64,000 bases of DNA, taken from the NCBI RefSeq assembly GCF_000008765.1, contig NC_003030.1, positions 1,646,001 through 1,710,000 on the forward strand. Reading direction: 5' to 3'. The notes under the pieces were generated by a model that searched no databases, was not told where the DNA came from, and saw only the letters and a program-made list of their open reading frames with translations. The stretch is from Clostridium acetobutylicum ATCC 824 (GTDB lineage: Bacteria; Bacillota; Clostridia; Clostridiales; Clostridiaceae). Shown here one piece after another: positions 8,559 through 17,596 of this stretch. Each line of letters begins with the position of its first letter. Position 1 is the first letter of the stretch. A program made the translations under genes and the position numbers.

Positions 8559-9245
8559 ATGGAGTTAAAAGAGGCATTTAAAGAAGTTGAGGTTCTTCAA
8601 AATGTAAGTTTAGATACATTAAAGCTTTTGGAGAATTACGGAAGCCTTAAGAGGATAAAAAAAGGGGAGCATATTTTTAGAGATAAGGATCAGGTATCAG
8701 TTATATACATTGTAATTGAGGGATTGGCTGCATTATATAAAATTAATAGCGTAGGAGAAAAAAAGGTTATATTCGTATTTGGTAAAGGAAAAATGCTCAA
8801 TGAAGTTATATTTCAAGAGATGTTTGCCTCTGTGAATTGTGAAGTACTTGAGGATGCTTTGATATTATGCTTTTCAAAGAATAAACTTATAAAGGTTATG
8901 GAGAAAGATTTTGAGTTAACAAAAGCGGTTATGAATTCTATGGCGATTAAAATTAGAAGGTTGTATCGTCAGCTTAAAAATACCACCAATTCAATAAGAG
9001 GAGATAAAAAAATTGCAGCTAAACTATGGAAGCTATCAGGAGATTATGGTATTAAAGTAAAAGAAGGAACTAAAATTAATATGGAACTTAGCATTACATA
9101 CTTAGCAGATATGTTAGGATCTAAAAGAGAAACTGTATCTAGACAGCTGAAGCTTTTAACAGAAAAAAATTTGGTTATTCTAAAGAAAAATGAATTTATC
9201 ATACCAAATCGTGAAAAAATCAAGAATTATTTTAAAGCGCCGTGA
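8559..9245 (+). CDS. Crp/Fnr-family transcriptional regulator of the sulfite-reductase locus
   Basis: A 228-residue regulator with an N-terminal cyclic-nucleotide-type beta-barrel (about 20-120), a long dimer helix (about 125-150) and a C-terminal winged HTH. The recognition helix GSKRETVSRQL keeps the Arg-Glu-...-Arg arrangement that E. coli CRP uses to read GTGA, so a GTGA-type half-site is expected. No Fnr-type N-terminal cysteine cluster is present. It sits directly before the FNT channel and asrABC, and a GTGA-N6-TCAC palindrome overlaps its stop codon. Redox- or sulfur-responsive control of the asr operon, perhaps HcpR-like, is an inference. Confidence 0.85.
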   Translation: MELKEAFKEVEVLQNVSLDTLKLLENYGSLKRIKKGEHIFRDKDQVSVIYIVIEGLAALYKINSVGEKKVIFVFGKGKMLNEVIFQEMFASVNCEVLEDALILCFSKNKLIKVMEKDFELTKAVMNSMAIKIRRLYRQLKNTTNSIRGDKKIAAKLWKLSGDYGIKVKEGTKINMELSITYLADMLGSKRETVSRQLKLLTEKNLVILKKNEFIIPNREKIKNYFKAP

Positions 9246-9275
9246 TAAAAATCACGGTAACTTTTTTTATTTTTT
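9239..9275 (+). promoter_or_regulatory. CRP-type palindrome doubling as a terminator hairpin before the asr operon
   Basis: CCGTGAT and ATCACGG, separated by four bases at about 9240-9257, form a perfect inverted repeat. It reads as GTGA-N6-TCAC, the half-site expected for the upstream regulator, and also as a hairpin followed by seven T and then more T, an intrinsic terminator. It could end the regulator transcript, bind the regulator, or both. Confidence 0.6.
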
Positions 9276-9315
9276 GTTATATTTTTAACAAGAAATGAAA
9301 AAAGGGGGTTTTAAA

Positions 9316-10086
9316 GTGTTCGAAGATGATTTTCAAACAGTATCTAAGGCTGCAAAAGCTAAAACTAGTTTTTTGCAGAAAAATTTTATTGGATATTTTT
9401 TAGCATCTATGCTGGCAGGAATGTATGTAGGCTTTGGAGTTTTATTAATTTTTACAATTGGCGGTATGCTTAAAGGAATGGCTTTTAGTAAGATTGTCAT
9501 GGGTGCTTCATTTGGAATTGCATTGAGCTTAGTTATACTAGCAGGTTCAGAACTTTTTACAGGAAATAATATGGTTATGACAGCAGGAATGTTATCAAAA
9601 ACTATTAAGCTTTCTAAAGCAATAAAATTATGGATTGTTTGTTTTATTGGAAATTGGATAGGGGCTATTTTATTAGCTGTGATGTTTTATGCCTCAGGAT
9701 TGTTAAATGGATCCACAAGTAAATTTATCGCAGCGGCTGCGGCATCTAAAATGAATACTGCTATACTTCCTTTATTTTTTAGAGGAATACTATGTAATAT
9801 TTTAGTTTGTTTGGCAGTATGGTGTGGCTTTAAGTGTAAATCTGAAAGTGGCAAACTCATAATGATTTTTTGGTGTCTATTTGCATTTATTACCTGTGGA
9901 TTTGAACATAGTGTAGCAAATATGACGCTGCTAACATTGGGACTACTAGCTCCTCACAAAGCAGCTGTTAGCTTGGGAGGATACTTTTATAATATAAGTA
10001 TTGTTAGTCTAGGAAATATGGTTGGAGGTATTTTATTTGTAGCACTTCCGTATTTTATTATTTCAAGGCAGAAGAAAGGAGTATAA
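9316..10086 (+). CDS. FNT-family anion channel, probable hydrosulfide exporter
   Basis: About 256 residues with six hydrophobic helices and the FNT signatures SELFTGNN and GFEHSVANM. The GTG at 9316 is the better start: the RBS AAAGGGGG (9301-9308) lies seven bases before it, while the ATG at 9295 has none. It sits three bases before asrA. In C. difficile an FNT protein linked to the asr operon has been characterised as a hydrosulfide (HS-) channel, so exporting the sulfide made by AsrABC is the likely role. Formate or nitrite transport is the alternative and cannot be excluded from sequence. Confidence 0.85.
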   Translation: MFEDDFQTVSKAAKAKTSFLQKNFIGYFLASMLAGMYVGFGVLLIFTIGGMLKGMAFSKIVMGASFGIALSLVILAGSELFTGNNMVMTAGMLSKTIKLSKAIKLWIVCFIGNWIGAILLAVMFYASGLLNGSTSKFIAAAAASKMNTAILPLFFRGILCNILVCLAVWCGFKCKSESGKLIMIFWCLFAFITCGFEHSVANMTLLTLGLLAPHKAAVSLGGYFYNISIVSLGNMVGGILFVALPYFIISRQKKGV

Positions 10087-10088
10087 TT

Positions 10089-11105
10089 ATGGGTTATCGT
10101 TTGACGAGAGAAAATTTAAATACTTTGTTCCATAAGTTAAAGGAAGATTATCTTATATATGCACCCAAACGTTTAATAGGTAAAGGTGCCTTTTCTGATA
10201 CAGATAGGGTTAGATATGACAAAATAAATAATGTAGAGGAAATAGAGTTTGATGTAAAGTCTGATTTTTCATTCAAAGAAATATTATTACCTATTTCGGA
10301 AACTTTATTTTTCTTTACTGAGGATAGTGTAAAAGAAGCAGAAGGACCTAAGAAGGGAGCAATTATCTTTTTAAGAAGTTGCGATATTAATGCAGTAAAG
10401 CGCTTAGATCAGATATATTTAAAAAATGGCTTTGAAGATCATTACTATAAGCGCATACGTGAAAAGGTAAAGTTTGTTTTAATGCCATGTAAAACATCTT
10501 TTGAAAACTGTTTTTGTGTTTCTATGGGGACTAATCAAGCTGATATGTATGATGCGAGTGTGGAACTAAGGGAAGAACATTTTTATATAGATAATAAGGA
10601 AGAAAAATGGAAAGAGTTTTTAAAAGAAGTAAGTTTAGAGGAGCTTGAAGTTAAACCGTCCTTTGTAATGGAAAATAAAACAAAGGTAAAAGTACCAGAG
10701 GGAATTACTACTAAAATATTTAAATCCAAGATGTGGGATGAATATGACAGCCGATGTATTAACTGTGGACGCTGTAATTTTGTCTGTCCAACTTGTACAT
10801 GCTTTTCAATGCAGGATATTTTTTATACTGATAATGGAAAGGCTGGAGAGAGAAGAAGAGTTTGGGCATCTTGCATGGTAGATGGCTTTACAAATGTTGC
10901 AGGTGGAGGAAGCTATCGAAGCAAAAATGGACAAAGAATGAGATTTAAAGTAATGCATAAGGTTTATGACTATAAGAAGAGAAATGGATACCATATGTGT
11001 GTAGGCTGTGGAAGATGTGATGATATTTGTCCTGAATATATTTCATTTTCTAATTGCATCAACAAGTTAAAAGGTGCTATTAAGGAGGTAGAGGACAATG
11101 AGTAA
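10089..11105 (+). CDS. asrA: Anaerobic sulfite reductase subunit A
   Basis: A 338-residue iron-sulfur subunit that passes electrons to the siroheme subunit. Two 4Fe-4S clusters are evident: CINCGRCNFVCP from Cys223 and CVGCGRCDDICP from Cys304. The N-terminal two-thirds follow the AsrA/ferredoxin family pattern. RBS AAAGGAG precedes ATG 10089. It overlaps asrB by eight bases, consistent with one operon. The complex reduces sulfite to sulfide in the cytoplasm, serving sulfite detoxification or dissimilation. Confidence 0.93.
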   Translation: MGYRLTRENLNTLFHKLKEDYLIYAPKRLIGKGAFSDTDRVRYDKINNVEEIEFDVKSDFSFKEILLPISETLFFFTEDSVKEAEGPKKGAIIFLRSCDINAVKRLDQIYLKNGFEDHYYKRIREKVKFVLMPCKTSFENCFCVSMGTNQADMYDASVELREEHFYIDNKEEKWKEFLKEVSLEELEVKPSFVMENKTKVKVPEGITTKIFKSKMWDEYDSRCINCGRCNFVCPTCTCFSMQDIFYTDNGKAGERRRVWASCMVDGFTNVAGGGSYRSKNGQRMRFKVMHKVYDYKKRNGYHMCVGCGRCDDICPEYISFSNCINKLKGAIKEVEDNE

Positions 11106-11892
11106 AAATGAATATGTACCTTTTCTTTCAGAAATTAAGGAAGTAATAAAGCATACCAATATAGAATATACTTTTCGCATGAGCTATGATGGGGTTGTTA
11201 AGCCAGGACAGTTTTTTGAAGTTTCTATACCTAAATATGGTGAAGCTCCTATTTCAGTAAGCGGGGTTGGAGAAAATACAGTGGATCTTACTATAAGACG
11301 TGTTGGTAAGGTTACAAATGAGGTTTTTGAACGTTACGTTGGAGACAAACTGTTTTTAAGAGGACCTTACGGGAATGGGTTTGATGTAGAAAATTATAAA
11401 GACAAAGAAATAGTGATAGTGGCAGGAGGTACTGGTGTTTCTCCAGTAAGAGGTGTCGTGGAGTATTTCGCTAAAAATAGTAAAGAAGCCAAGAGTGTAA
11501 CTCTTATAGCAGGCTTTAAAACTCCAAAGGATATCCTATTTTCAGAGGATTTTAAAGAATGGAAGAATAATATCAACATTATTTTAACTGTTGATTCAGC
11601 TGAAGGCGATTCTAATTTTAAAGAAGGATTAGTTACTAAATATATTCCAGAGTTAAAATTACAGAATGTAAAGGAAGCATCTGCTATAGTTGTTGGACCT
11701 CCAGCAATGATGAGATTTAGTACTCAAGGTCTTTTAGATGTAGGCTTCAAAGAAGAAAATATGTGGATTTCACAGGAAAGAAAGATGTGCTGTGGAATAG
11801 GAAAATGTGGTCATTGTAAGATTGATGATGTATATGTTTGTTTAGATGGGCCTGTGTTTAATTTCACAAAGGGCAAAAATTTAATTGATTAG
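11098..11892 (+). CDS. asrB: Anaerobic sulfite reductase subunit B (FAD/NAD(P)H-binding)
   Basis: A 264-residue ferredoxin-reductase-like subunit. An FAD-binding barrel (GQFFEVSIPKYGEAPISVSG, about residues 40-60) is followed by the nucleotide-binding loop GGTGVSPVRG (about 109-118). Near the C-terminus Cys232, Cys237, Cys240 and Cys248 form the 2Fe-2S site typical of the PyrK/AsrB group. It would take electrons from NADH and hand them to AsrA. It overlaps asrA by eight bases and is followed by asrC after 11 bases with an RBS (AGGAGGAAG). Confidence 0.93.
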   Translation: MSKNEYVPFLSEIKEVIKHTNIEYTFRMSYDGVVKPGQFFEVSIPKYGEAPISVSGVGENTVDLTIRRVGKVTNEVFERYVGDKLFLRGPYGNGFDVENYKDKEIVIVAGGTGVSPVRGVVEYFAKNSKEAKSVTLIAGFKTPKDILFSEDFKEWKNNINIILTVDSAEGDSNFKEGLVTKYIPELKLQNVKEASAIVVGPPAMMRFSTQGLLDVGFKEENMWISQERKMCCGIGKCGHCKIDDVYVCLDGPVFNFTKGKNLID

Positions 11893-11903
11893 GAGGAAGA
11901 GCA

Positions 11904-12866
11904 ATGGATATTAACACAAAGAATTTAAAGAAGAATGCCTTCCGTGTTACCAAAAGAAGAGGTATTACAGCTTCTAGAATACGTGTGCCAGGAGGACATT
12001 TAGAAGCTAAATTTCTTTCTATGATTCAAAATATAGCAGAGAATTATGGAGACGGTTCTGTTCATATAACTAGCCGTCAAGGCTTTGAAATTCCGGGAAT
12101 TAAGTTTGAAGACATGCCTAAGGTAAATGAACTTTTGCAGCCAATTATAGAGGGACTAAATATCAATCAAGAAACTGCACTTCAAGGTTATAGTGCTTCA
12201 GGAACAAGAAACATTACAGCCTGTGTGGGAAATCGTGTATGCCCATATGGATGTTATGATACCACTTCTTTTGCACAAAGGATAGAGAAAGCTGTATTTC
12301 CCCATGATTTACATTTCAAAATTGCATTAACGGGATGTCCTAATGACTGCGCAAAGGTTAGAATGCATGATTTTGGCATTATGGGTATGACTGAACCACA
12401 CTATGAAAGTGATACATGTGTTAGCTGTGGAGCTTGTGTTAAGGTATGTAAAAAGAAATCTGTAGGAGCGTTAAGTGCGGTTAACTATAAAGTAGTTAGA
12501 AGAGGTGAAAAATGTATTGGGTGTGGAGAATGCGTTTTAAAATGCCCTACAGGAGCATGGACTAGAAGTGAAAAGACATATTATAGGTTAACTCTTCTTG
12601 GAAGAACAGGAAAGAAAAATCCTCGTTTAGGAGAAGATTTTATAAAGTGGGTAGACGAAGACAGCATTATAAAAATTATTCTAAATACCTATGATTATGT
12701 AACTAAGTACATTGATCCTAACGCTCCAGGAGGAAAAGAGCACATAGGCTATATAGTAGATCGTACTGGTTTTGAGGAATTTAAAAAGTGGGCACTTAAG
12801 GATGTTAAGCTGCCTAGCATAGCAGAGGTTTATACACCAATTTATTGGAACGGTATAAAGTACTAA
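11904..12866 (+). CDS. asrC: Anaerobic sulfite reductase subunit C (siroheme)
   Basis: A 320-residue catalytic subunit. Cys107-x5-Cys113 and Cys145-x3-Cys149 form the classic siroheme/4Fe-4S binding pattern of sulfite and nitrite reductases. Two inserted ferredoxin motifs follow (CVSCGACVKVC from Cys172, and CIGCGECVLKC). Arg and Lys residues near HITSRQGFEIPG are typical of the substrate pocket. It performs the six-electron reduction of sulfite to sulfide. As the last gene of the operon it is followed by a terminator at 12875. Confidence 0.94.
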   Translation: MDINTKNLKKNAFRVTKRRGITASRIRVPGGHLEAKFLSMIQNIAENYGDGSVHITSRQGFEIPGIKFEDMPKVNELLQPIIEGLNINQETALQGYSASGTRNITACVGNRVCPYGCYDTTSFAQRIEKAVFPHDLHFKIALTGCPNDCAKVRMHDFGIMGMTEPHYESDTCVSCGACVKVCKKKSVGALSAVNYKVVRRGEKCIGCGECVLKCPTGAWTRSEKTYYRLTLLGRTGKKNPRLGEDFIKWVDEDSIIKIILNTYDYVTKYIDPNAPGGKEHIGYIVDRTGFEEFKKWALKDVKLPSIAEVYTPIYWNGIKY

Positions 12867-12874
12867 TTATATAT

Positions 12875-12916
12875 AAGAACATAAGAGTTAGAAAAGGCTT
12901 TTATGTTCTTTTATTT
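12875..12916 (+). terminator. Intrinsic terminator after asrC
   Basis: AAGAACATAAGAG (12875-12887) pairs with CTTTTATGTTCTT (12898-12910), ending in a T-rich tail. Confidence 0.8.
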
Positions 12917-12950
12917 ATTTATGATACAATTATGATTAGAGGTGTGTAAA

Positions 12951-13640
12951 ATGTACAGTATAATGATAATTGAAGATGATAAAAAGCTAAATGAACTTAT
13001 AAAAAATCATCTTGAAAGATATGGATATAGGACATTTTCTATAAAAGATTTTTCTAATGTAAGAAGCGAGTTTGTATTAGAGAAGCCTGAGCTTATTTTG
13101 ATGGATGTAAATTTACCAGTGTATGATGGTTTTTATTGGTGCAGGGATATAAGAACAATCTCAAAGGTTCCAATAATATTCATATCTGCTAGAGATTCTG
13201 ATATGGATCAAGTTATGGCTATAGAAAATGGTGCGGATGATTATATAACCAAGCCTTTCTCTTACGATGTGCTTATGGCAAAAATAAAAGGAGTTTTAAG
13301 AAGAGTTTATGGGAGCTATTCAAACAATGTGAATAATGAGGTTTTTGAGGCAAAAGGACTATTCTTATATATAAATCAAAGTATGATTGAGTATGAGGAC
13401 AAAAAGATAGAGCTCAGCAAAAAAGAGTTTCAACTTTTGTATTCTCTTATAAAAAACGCAGATAAGATTGTTTCGAGGGAAACTTTGCTTGATATTTTAT
13501 GGAATGATGTGGATTTTGTTGATGATAATACCTTGTCGGTTAACATGACTAGAGTTAGAAAAAGATTAGAAAGCATAGGAATTTACAATGCCATTGAGAC
13601 TAAAAGAGGGCAAGGATATAAAATAAATGTAAATTGGTAA
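12951..13640 (+). CDS. BceR-like response regulator of a peptide-antibiotic resistance module
   Basis: An OmpR-family regulator: receiver domain with Asp52 in LILMDVNLP, then a winged helix ending in KRGQGYKINV. I start at ATG 12951, preceded by AGAGGTG, rather than the in-frame GTG at 12942, which is part of that RBS. The kinase follows after 13 bases, and both sit before an ABC transporter of the Bce type. By analogy with B. subtilis BceRS it should activate the transporter genes when antimicrobial peptides such as bacitracin-type or lantibiotic compounds are present. Confidence 0.9.
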   Translation: MYSIMIIEDDKKLNELIKNHLERYGYRTFSIKDFSNVRSEFVLEKPELILMDVNLPVYDGFYWCRDIRTISKVPIIFISARDSDMDQVMAIENGADDYITKPFSYDVLMAKIKGVLRRVYGSYSNNVNNEVFEAKGLFLYINQSMIEYEDKKIELSKKEFQLLYSLIKNADKIVSRETLLDILWNDVDFVDDNTLSVNMTRVRKRLESIGIYNAIETKRGQGYKINVNW

Positions 13641-13653
13641 AAGAGGTGAAAAA

Positions 13654-14703
13654 ATGAATTTTAGAGCCTTTGTTAAGGATAGGATGGCGTATATAGTAGT
13701 CTATGGTTTAAGTACTGTTCTAGCTATTCTAATAATGAATTTAACTTCCATAATAAATAGAGTTTACATTTCAGGTATTAATATACTTTATGCTTTTCTT
13801 ATTTCTGCGATTTTTCTCATAGTGTTTTTAATGTATGATTACTACAAGAATAAGAAATTTTACAATCAGTTAGATTTAATATTAAAATCAGAGGAAGATT
13901 TAGATTATATGTTAAATATAGAAAGAGGCAGTACATTAGAACAAGAAATGTTTAGGAAAATTTTGCTTAAGTTGTATAGGCTTTCTGAAAACAAGACAGT
14001 AAAGTATGAAAAACGGCATAAAGAATACATATATTTTGTGAATCAATGGGTACACCAGATGAAAACTCCTGTGTCAGTTATTAATCTTACACTTCAAGAT
14101 GAAATTAATGAGGATAATAGGGCTGTGTTTGAAAGCATATCCGAAGAAAATGAGAAGCTTCAGCATGGAATAGATATGATGCTTTACAATGCTAGGTTAA
14201 ATGAATTTAATTTTGATTTTAGTGTGGAAGAACTTAGTATAGCTTCAGTCTTAAGGCAGGTTATTAATAACAACAAAAAATCGCTTATAAGACATCATAT
14301 ATTTCCTAGGATAATTGAAAAAGAAAATGTTGTAGTTGAAACAGATAGAAAATGGATTAAGTTTGTTATAAATCAAATAGTTATAAATGCTATAAAATAT
14401 TCAAAAGAAGAAAAAGGAGATAAGCATATAACCTTTGAGATAAAAGAAGAGGCTTCAAGAAGTACATTGAAAATAGCAGACGAAGGTATAGGAATACCTA
14501 AAGAGGATTTAACAAGGGTTTTTAATGCCTTTTTTACTGGAAAGAACGGAAGGAAGACGGATGAATCTACAGGTATGGGAATGTATCTTTCAAAGAAAAT
14601 ATGTGATGCTCTCGGACACCAGATTTTTGCCGAAACAAATGAAATAAAGGGAGCTTCATTTTCTATTGTGTTTTATAAGGGTAAAAATATATTTAAGTTG
14701 TAA
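13654..14703 (+). CDS. BceS-like intramembrane-sensing histidine kinase
   Basis: A 349-residue kinase with two N-terminal helices (about 13-30 and 40-60) joined by a very short loop, hence no extracellular sensor domain. This is the hallmark of intramembrane-sensing kinases that read the state of the Bce transporter. The phosphoacceptor is His134 in NQWVHQMKTPVS; the unusual Q-M-K-T-P box is typical of this group. ATP-binding motifs DEGIGIP and GMGMYLSK are present. It works with the response regulator upstream and the permease downstream. Confidence 0.9.
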   Translation: MNFRAFVKDRMAYIVVYGLSTVLAILIMNLTSIINRVYISGINILYAFLISAIFLIVFLMYDYYKNKKFYNQLDLILKSEEDLDYMLNIERGSTLEQEMFRKILLKLYRLSENKTVKYEKRHKEYIYFVNQWVHQMKTPVSVINLTLQDEINEDNRAVFESISEENEKLQHGIDMMLYNARLNEFNFDFSVEELSIASVLRQVINNNKKSLIRHHIFPRIIEKENVVVETDRKWIKFVINQIVINAIKYSKEEKGDKHITFEIKEEASRSTLKIADEGIGIPKEDLTRVFNAFFTGKNGRKTDESTGMGMYLSKKICDALGHQIFAETNEIKGASFSIVFYKGKNIFKL

Positions 14704-14738
14704 GCTTTCAATATTGTAAGTTTAAATTTATATTTGAA

Positions 14739-14773
14739 AGGGAAATCGATACATTGATTTCTCTATTTTTTTT
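14739..14773 (+). terminator. Intrinsic terminator between kinase and transporter genes
   Basis: AGGGAAATC (14739-14747) pairs with GATTTCTCT (14756-14764), including one G-T pair, and is followed by a run of T. A TATAAT at 14773-14778 could be the -10 of a separate transporter promoter, the expected target of the response regulator, but no good -35 is visible. Confidence 0.65.
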
Positions 14774-14815
14774 ATAATGTATATGTAAAGTTTGTACTTA
14801 GAAAGGAAGGATAAC

Positions 14816-15583
14816 ATGTCTGTATTAAAGGCTGAAAATATAACTAAGGTTTATGGAGATAAGAGAGGAGGACTTAAGGTAAGGGCACTGGATAAGTTTA
14901 GTATAAAGGTTGAAAAAGGTGAGTTTGTAGGAGTGATGGGACCGTCGGGTAGTGGAAAGAGTACTCTCTTAAATATTTTAGCCACAATAGATACGCCCTC
15001 TTCAGGAGAACTTTTTATAAATGGAGTTAATTTAGCAGAACTTGATGAAAAGAAAGCGGCTTTGTTTAGAAGAAAGGAGCTTGGATTTATATTTCAGGAT
15101 TTTAATCTCTTAGATTCTTTATCAATAAAGGAAAATATAATACTTCCATTAGTGTTAGAAAGAACTAGGGTTAAGGAAATAGAAGAAAGACTTAACAGCA
15201 TTTCAGAAATATTAAATATTAAAGGAATATTAGAAAAAAGGCCATATGAAACCTCAGGAGGACAGCAGCAAAGGGCGGCTTGTGCAAGGGCTTTAATTCA
15301 CAATCCTACCCTAATATTGGCAGATGAGCCTACAGGAAATCTTGACTCAAAGGCATCTCAAGATGTGATGGAAGCTTTAGAAAATTTGAATAACGAAAAG
15401 AAGACCACAATTATGATGGTTACTCATGATCCTTTTGCAGCAAGCTTTTGTAAAAGAATTGTAATGATTAAAGATGGAAAACATTTTTTGGAGATTGTAA
15501 AAGGCAGCAATAGGGGAGTTTTCTTTAAAGAAATTATGGATGCACTTACTGTAATAGGGGGAAGACAAAATGACCTTATATAG
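14816..15583 (+). CDS. BceA-like ABC transporter ATP-binding protein
   Basis: A 255-residue ATPase of the MacB/LolD-like group. Walker A is GPSGSGKST, the Q-loop lies in FIFQDFNLLD, the signature is ETSGGQQQR, and Walker B is LILADEPTGNLD. ATG 14816 follows AAAGGAAGG; the upstream TTG at 14792 lacks an RBS. The C-terminal extension of about 35 residues is somewhat unusual. It overlaps the permease gene by 14 bases. With the permease it forms the resistance pump that frees lipid-cycle intermediates from peptide antibiotics. Confidence 0.93.
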   Translation: MSVLKAENITKVYGDKRGGLKVRALDKFSIKVEKGEFVGVMGPSGSGKSTLLNILATIDTPSSGELFINGVNLAELDEKKAALFRRKELGFIFQDFNLLDSLSIKENIILPLVLERTRVKEIEERLNSISEILNIKGILEKRPYETSGGQQQRAACARALIHNPTLILADEPTGNLDSKASQDVMEALENLNNEKKTTIMMVTHDPFAASFCKRIVMIKDGKHFLEIVKGSNRGVFFKEIMDALTVIGGRQNDLI

Positions 15584-17528
15584 CCTTGTTTTAAAAAATA
15601 TAAAGGGAAATTTAAATAAGTTTATAATGTACTATTTAAGTAATGCCTTTGTAGTTATGGTGTTTTTCATATTTGCAAATTTTATTCTTAATCCTAATGT
15701 AAAGAGTATAAAAACTATGGGACAAATGGGAGCTGTTACTACAGAGATAATGTATGGCTGTGAAATTGTAATACTTATTTTTACTTTAGTTTTTACAAAT
15801 TACTCTACTTCGAGTTTTTTGAAATCAAGAGAAAAAGAGTTTGGACTTTTATCTATGTTTGGTTTGACAAAAAGTGAAATAAGAAGATATGTTATGGCTG
15901 AAAATCTTATTGTAGCTATGCTTTCAATACTAACGGGAGTTTTACTTGGAATGTTGTTCTCAAAATTATTTTTTATGGCAGTTTCAGTAATTTTACTTTT
16001 AAATTCAGAGCTTCCAATAGTATTATCCTTTAAGGCAGTAGGAATTACTATTTTATGTTTTTTGATATTGTTTCAGGGAACTGAATTTTTTGTAAGCTAT
16101 AAAATCAAGAGTAACAATATTATAGAGCTTTTAAAGGGAGAAAGAAAAGCTAAACCTGTACCTAAGTTCTCAAAAAAGAAAGCAATATTGGCCATAATTC
16201 TTATTTTATCGGGGTATGTTATGGCATTAGTGTCATATCAAATGATAATAGTTACTATGTTTATTATTTTAGGAGTTACAATAGCAGGAACTTATCTTCT
16301 TTATTCTCAATTTAGCGTGTACCTTACAAATAAACTTCAAAATAATAAAAGGGTTTTTTATAGAGGAACAAATATGATAACCTTAGCTCAAATAATATAT
16401 AAATTAAGAGATAATGCAAAAATACTTTTTACGGTTTCAATACTTTCAGCTGTAACACTTACGGCATCAGCAAGTGTCTACTCTTTTCAGAAAACCATTG
16501 AAAAGGAAATGCTTTTAAATTATCCACAGGACATAGGCTTTATTGAAAATGGTCTGTCTTCTCATGAAATAATATCACCTGCCAAGGTTGAAAAGCAGTT
16601 AAAAAATAGTGGTAACAAGGTTGAAAACAAAAATAAAATTATTCTTATAAAGGCAAATAGTGATGATGTGTTTAAAACTGAGGTTTCACGCTACGGAAAT
16701 AAAAATAAAAAAGATTTTTACATTATGAAAAACAGTGACTACAATAAGCTAGCAGGCGAGGAAAATAAAGATCTTATTGATGTTAAAACTAATGAAGCAG
16801 TGGTTCGTTCGTATAACTTTGATGGAAAAGAAAATGAAAAAACCTTTGAAGATAACAGCTTCTTAAGTTTAAAGATTTACGGCAAAAATATAAAATATAA
16901 ACTTAAAAAGGAGATAGGGGGAGGAATAATAAATGAGGATTTATTAAGTACCAATACGATTATAATAAATGATGGGGACTTTAGAGCACTTAAGGATAAA
17001 TTAAATAATGATAAACTCTGTGTATATTACGGTTACAACATAAAGGATTGGAGAAAATCTGAAAAAGTTATTAAAAGTTTGAAGGCACAAGTTCCTAAAG
17101 AAATGAGAGAAAGGTTCACAGAAAGGATAACAAATTTCTCTACAAGTATGAAAAGCATGGCTATTTTCTTTTTTATAGGAACGTTTATTTCAGTATTGTT
17201 TTTTATAGCAACAGGAAGTATACTTTATTTTAAAATGTTTAGCGAAATTCAGAAGGATAGAGGAGAATTTATAGCTCTTAAAAAGATGGGAGTGTCAATA
17301 GAAGAGGTAGGAAAAATTCTTAGTAGACAATGCTTTATAATGTTCTTTTTGCCTTTTATAATAGCATTCTTGCATACATTCTTTGCAATAAAGGCATTAA
17401 GTAATATTTTAGGAACAAGCCTTAACAATTACTTAATGCTTATAGTAGGGATTTATTTACTTCTTCAAATAATATATTTTAACTTTGCAAGGTATATGTA
17501 TACTCGCCAAATAAACAGTTGGACATAA
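15570..17528 (+). CDS. BceB-like ABC transporter permease
   Basis: A 652-residue membrane protein with the ten-helix Bce layout: helices 1-8 (about residues 15-300), a large extracellular domain of about 200 residues (about 310-520), and the last helices including IFFFIGTFISVLFFIATG and the C-terminal pair. FtsX-like segments (LKSREKEFGLLSMFGLTKSEI; FIALKKMGVSIEEVG) occur in both halves. The outside domain is the ligand sensor in this family and signals to the BceS-like kinase. It is shorter or equal to typical family members (about 640-670). It ends before a strong bidirectional terminator. Confidence 0.92.
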   Translation: MTLYSLVLKNIKGNLNKFIMYYLSNAFVVMVFFIFANFILNPNVKSIKTMGQMGAVTTEIMYGCEIVILIFTLVFTNYSTSSFLKSREKEFGLLSMFGLTKSEIRRYVMAENLIVAMLSILTGVLLGMLFSKLFFMAVSVILLLNSELPIVLSFKAVGITILCFLILFQGTEFFVSYKIKSNNIIELLKGERKAKPVPKFSKKKAILAIILILSGYVMALVSYQMIIVTMFIILGVTIAGTYLLYSQFSVYLTNKLQNNKRVFYRGTNMITLAQIIYKLRDNAKILFTVSILSAVTLTASASVYSFQKTIEKEMLLNYPQDIGFIENGLSSHEIISPAKVEKQLKNSGNKVENKNKIILIKANSDDVFKTEVSRYGNKNKKDFYIMKNSDYNKLAGEENKDLIDVKTNEAVVRSYNFDGKENEKTFEDNSFLSLKIYGKNIKYKLKKEIGGGIINEDLLSTNTIIINDGDFRALKDKLNNDKLCVYYGYNIKDWRKSEKVIKSLKAQVPKEMRERFTERITNFSTSMKSMAIFFFIGTFISVLFFIATGSILYFKMFSEIQKDRGEFIALKKMGVSIEEVGKILSRQCFIMFFLPFIIAFLHTFFAIKALSNILGTSLNNYLMLIVGIYLLLQIIYFNFARYMYTRQINSWT

Positions 17529-17542
17529 ATATATATTTTAAA

Positions 17543-17580
17543 ATAGGCAGGAAAATCGTTTTTATGATAGTCCTGCCTAT
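17543..17580. terminator. Bidirectional intrinsic terminator
   Basis: ATAGGCAGGA (from 17543) pairs with TCCTGCCTAT (17571-17580) between two convergent genes. Weak T/A tracts on both sides allow use from either strand. Confidence 0.75.
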
Positions 17581-17596
17581 ATTAGTCTCTCTAGGA

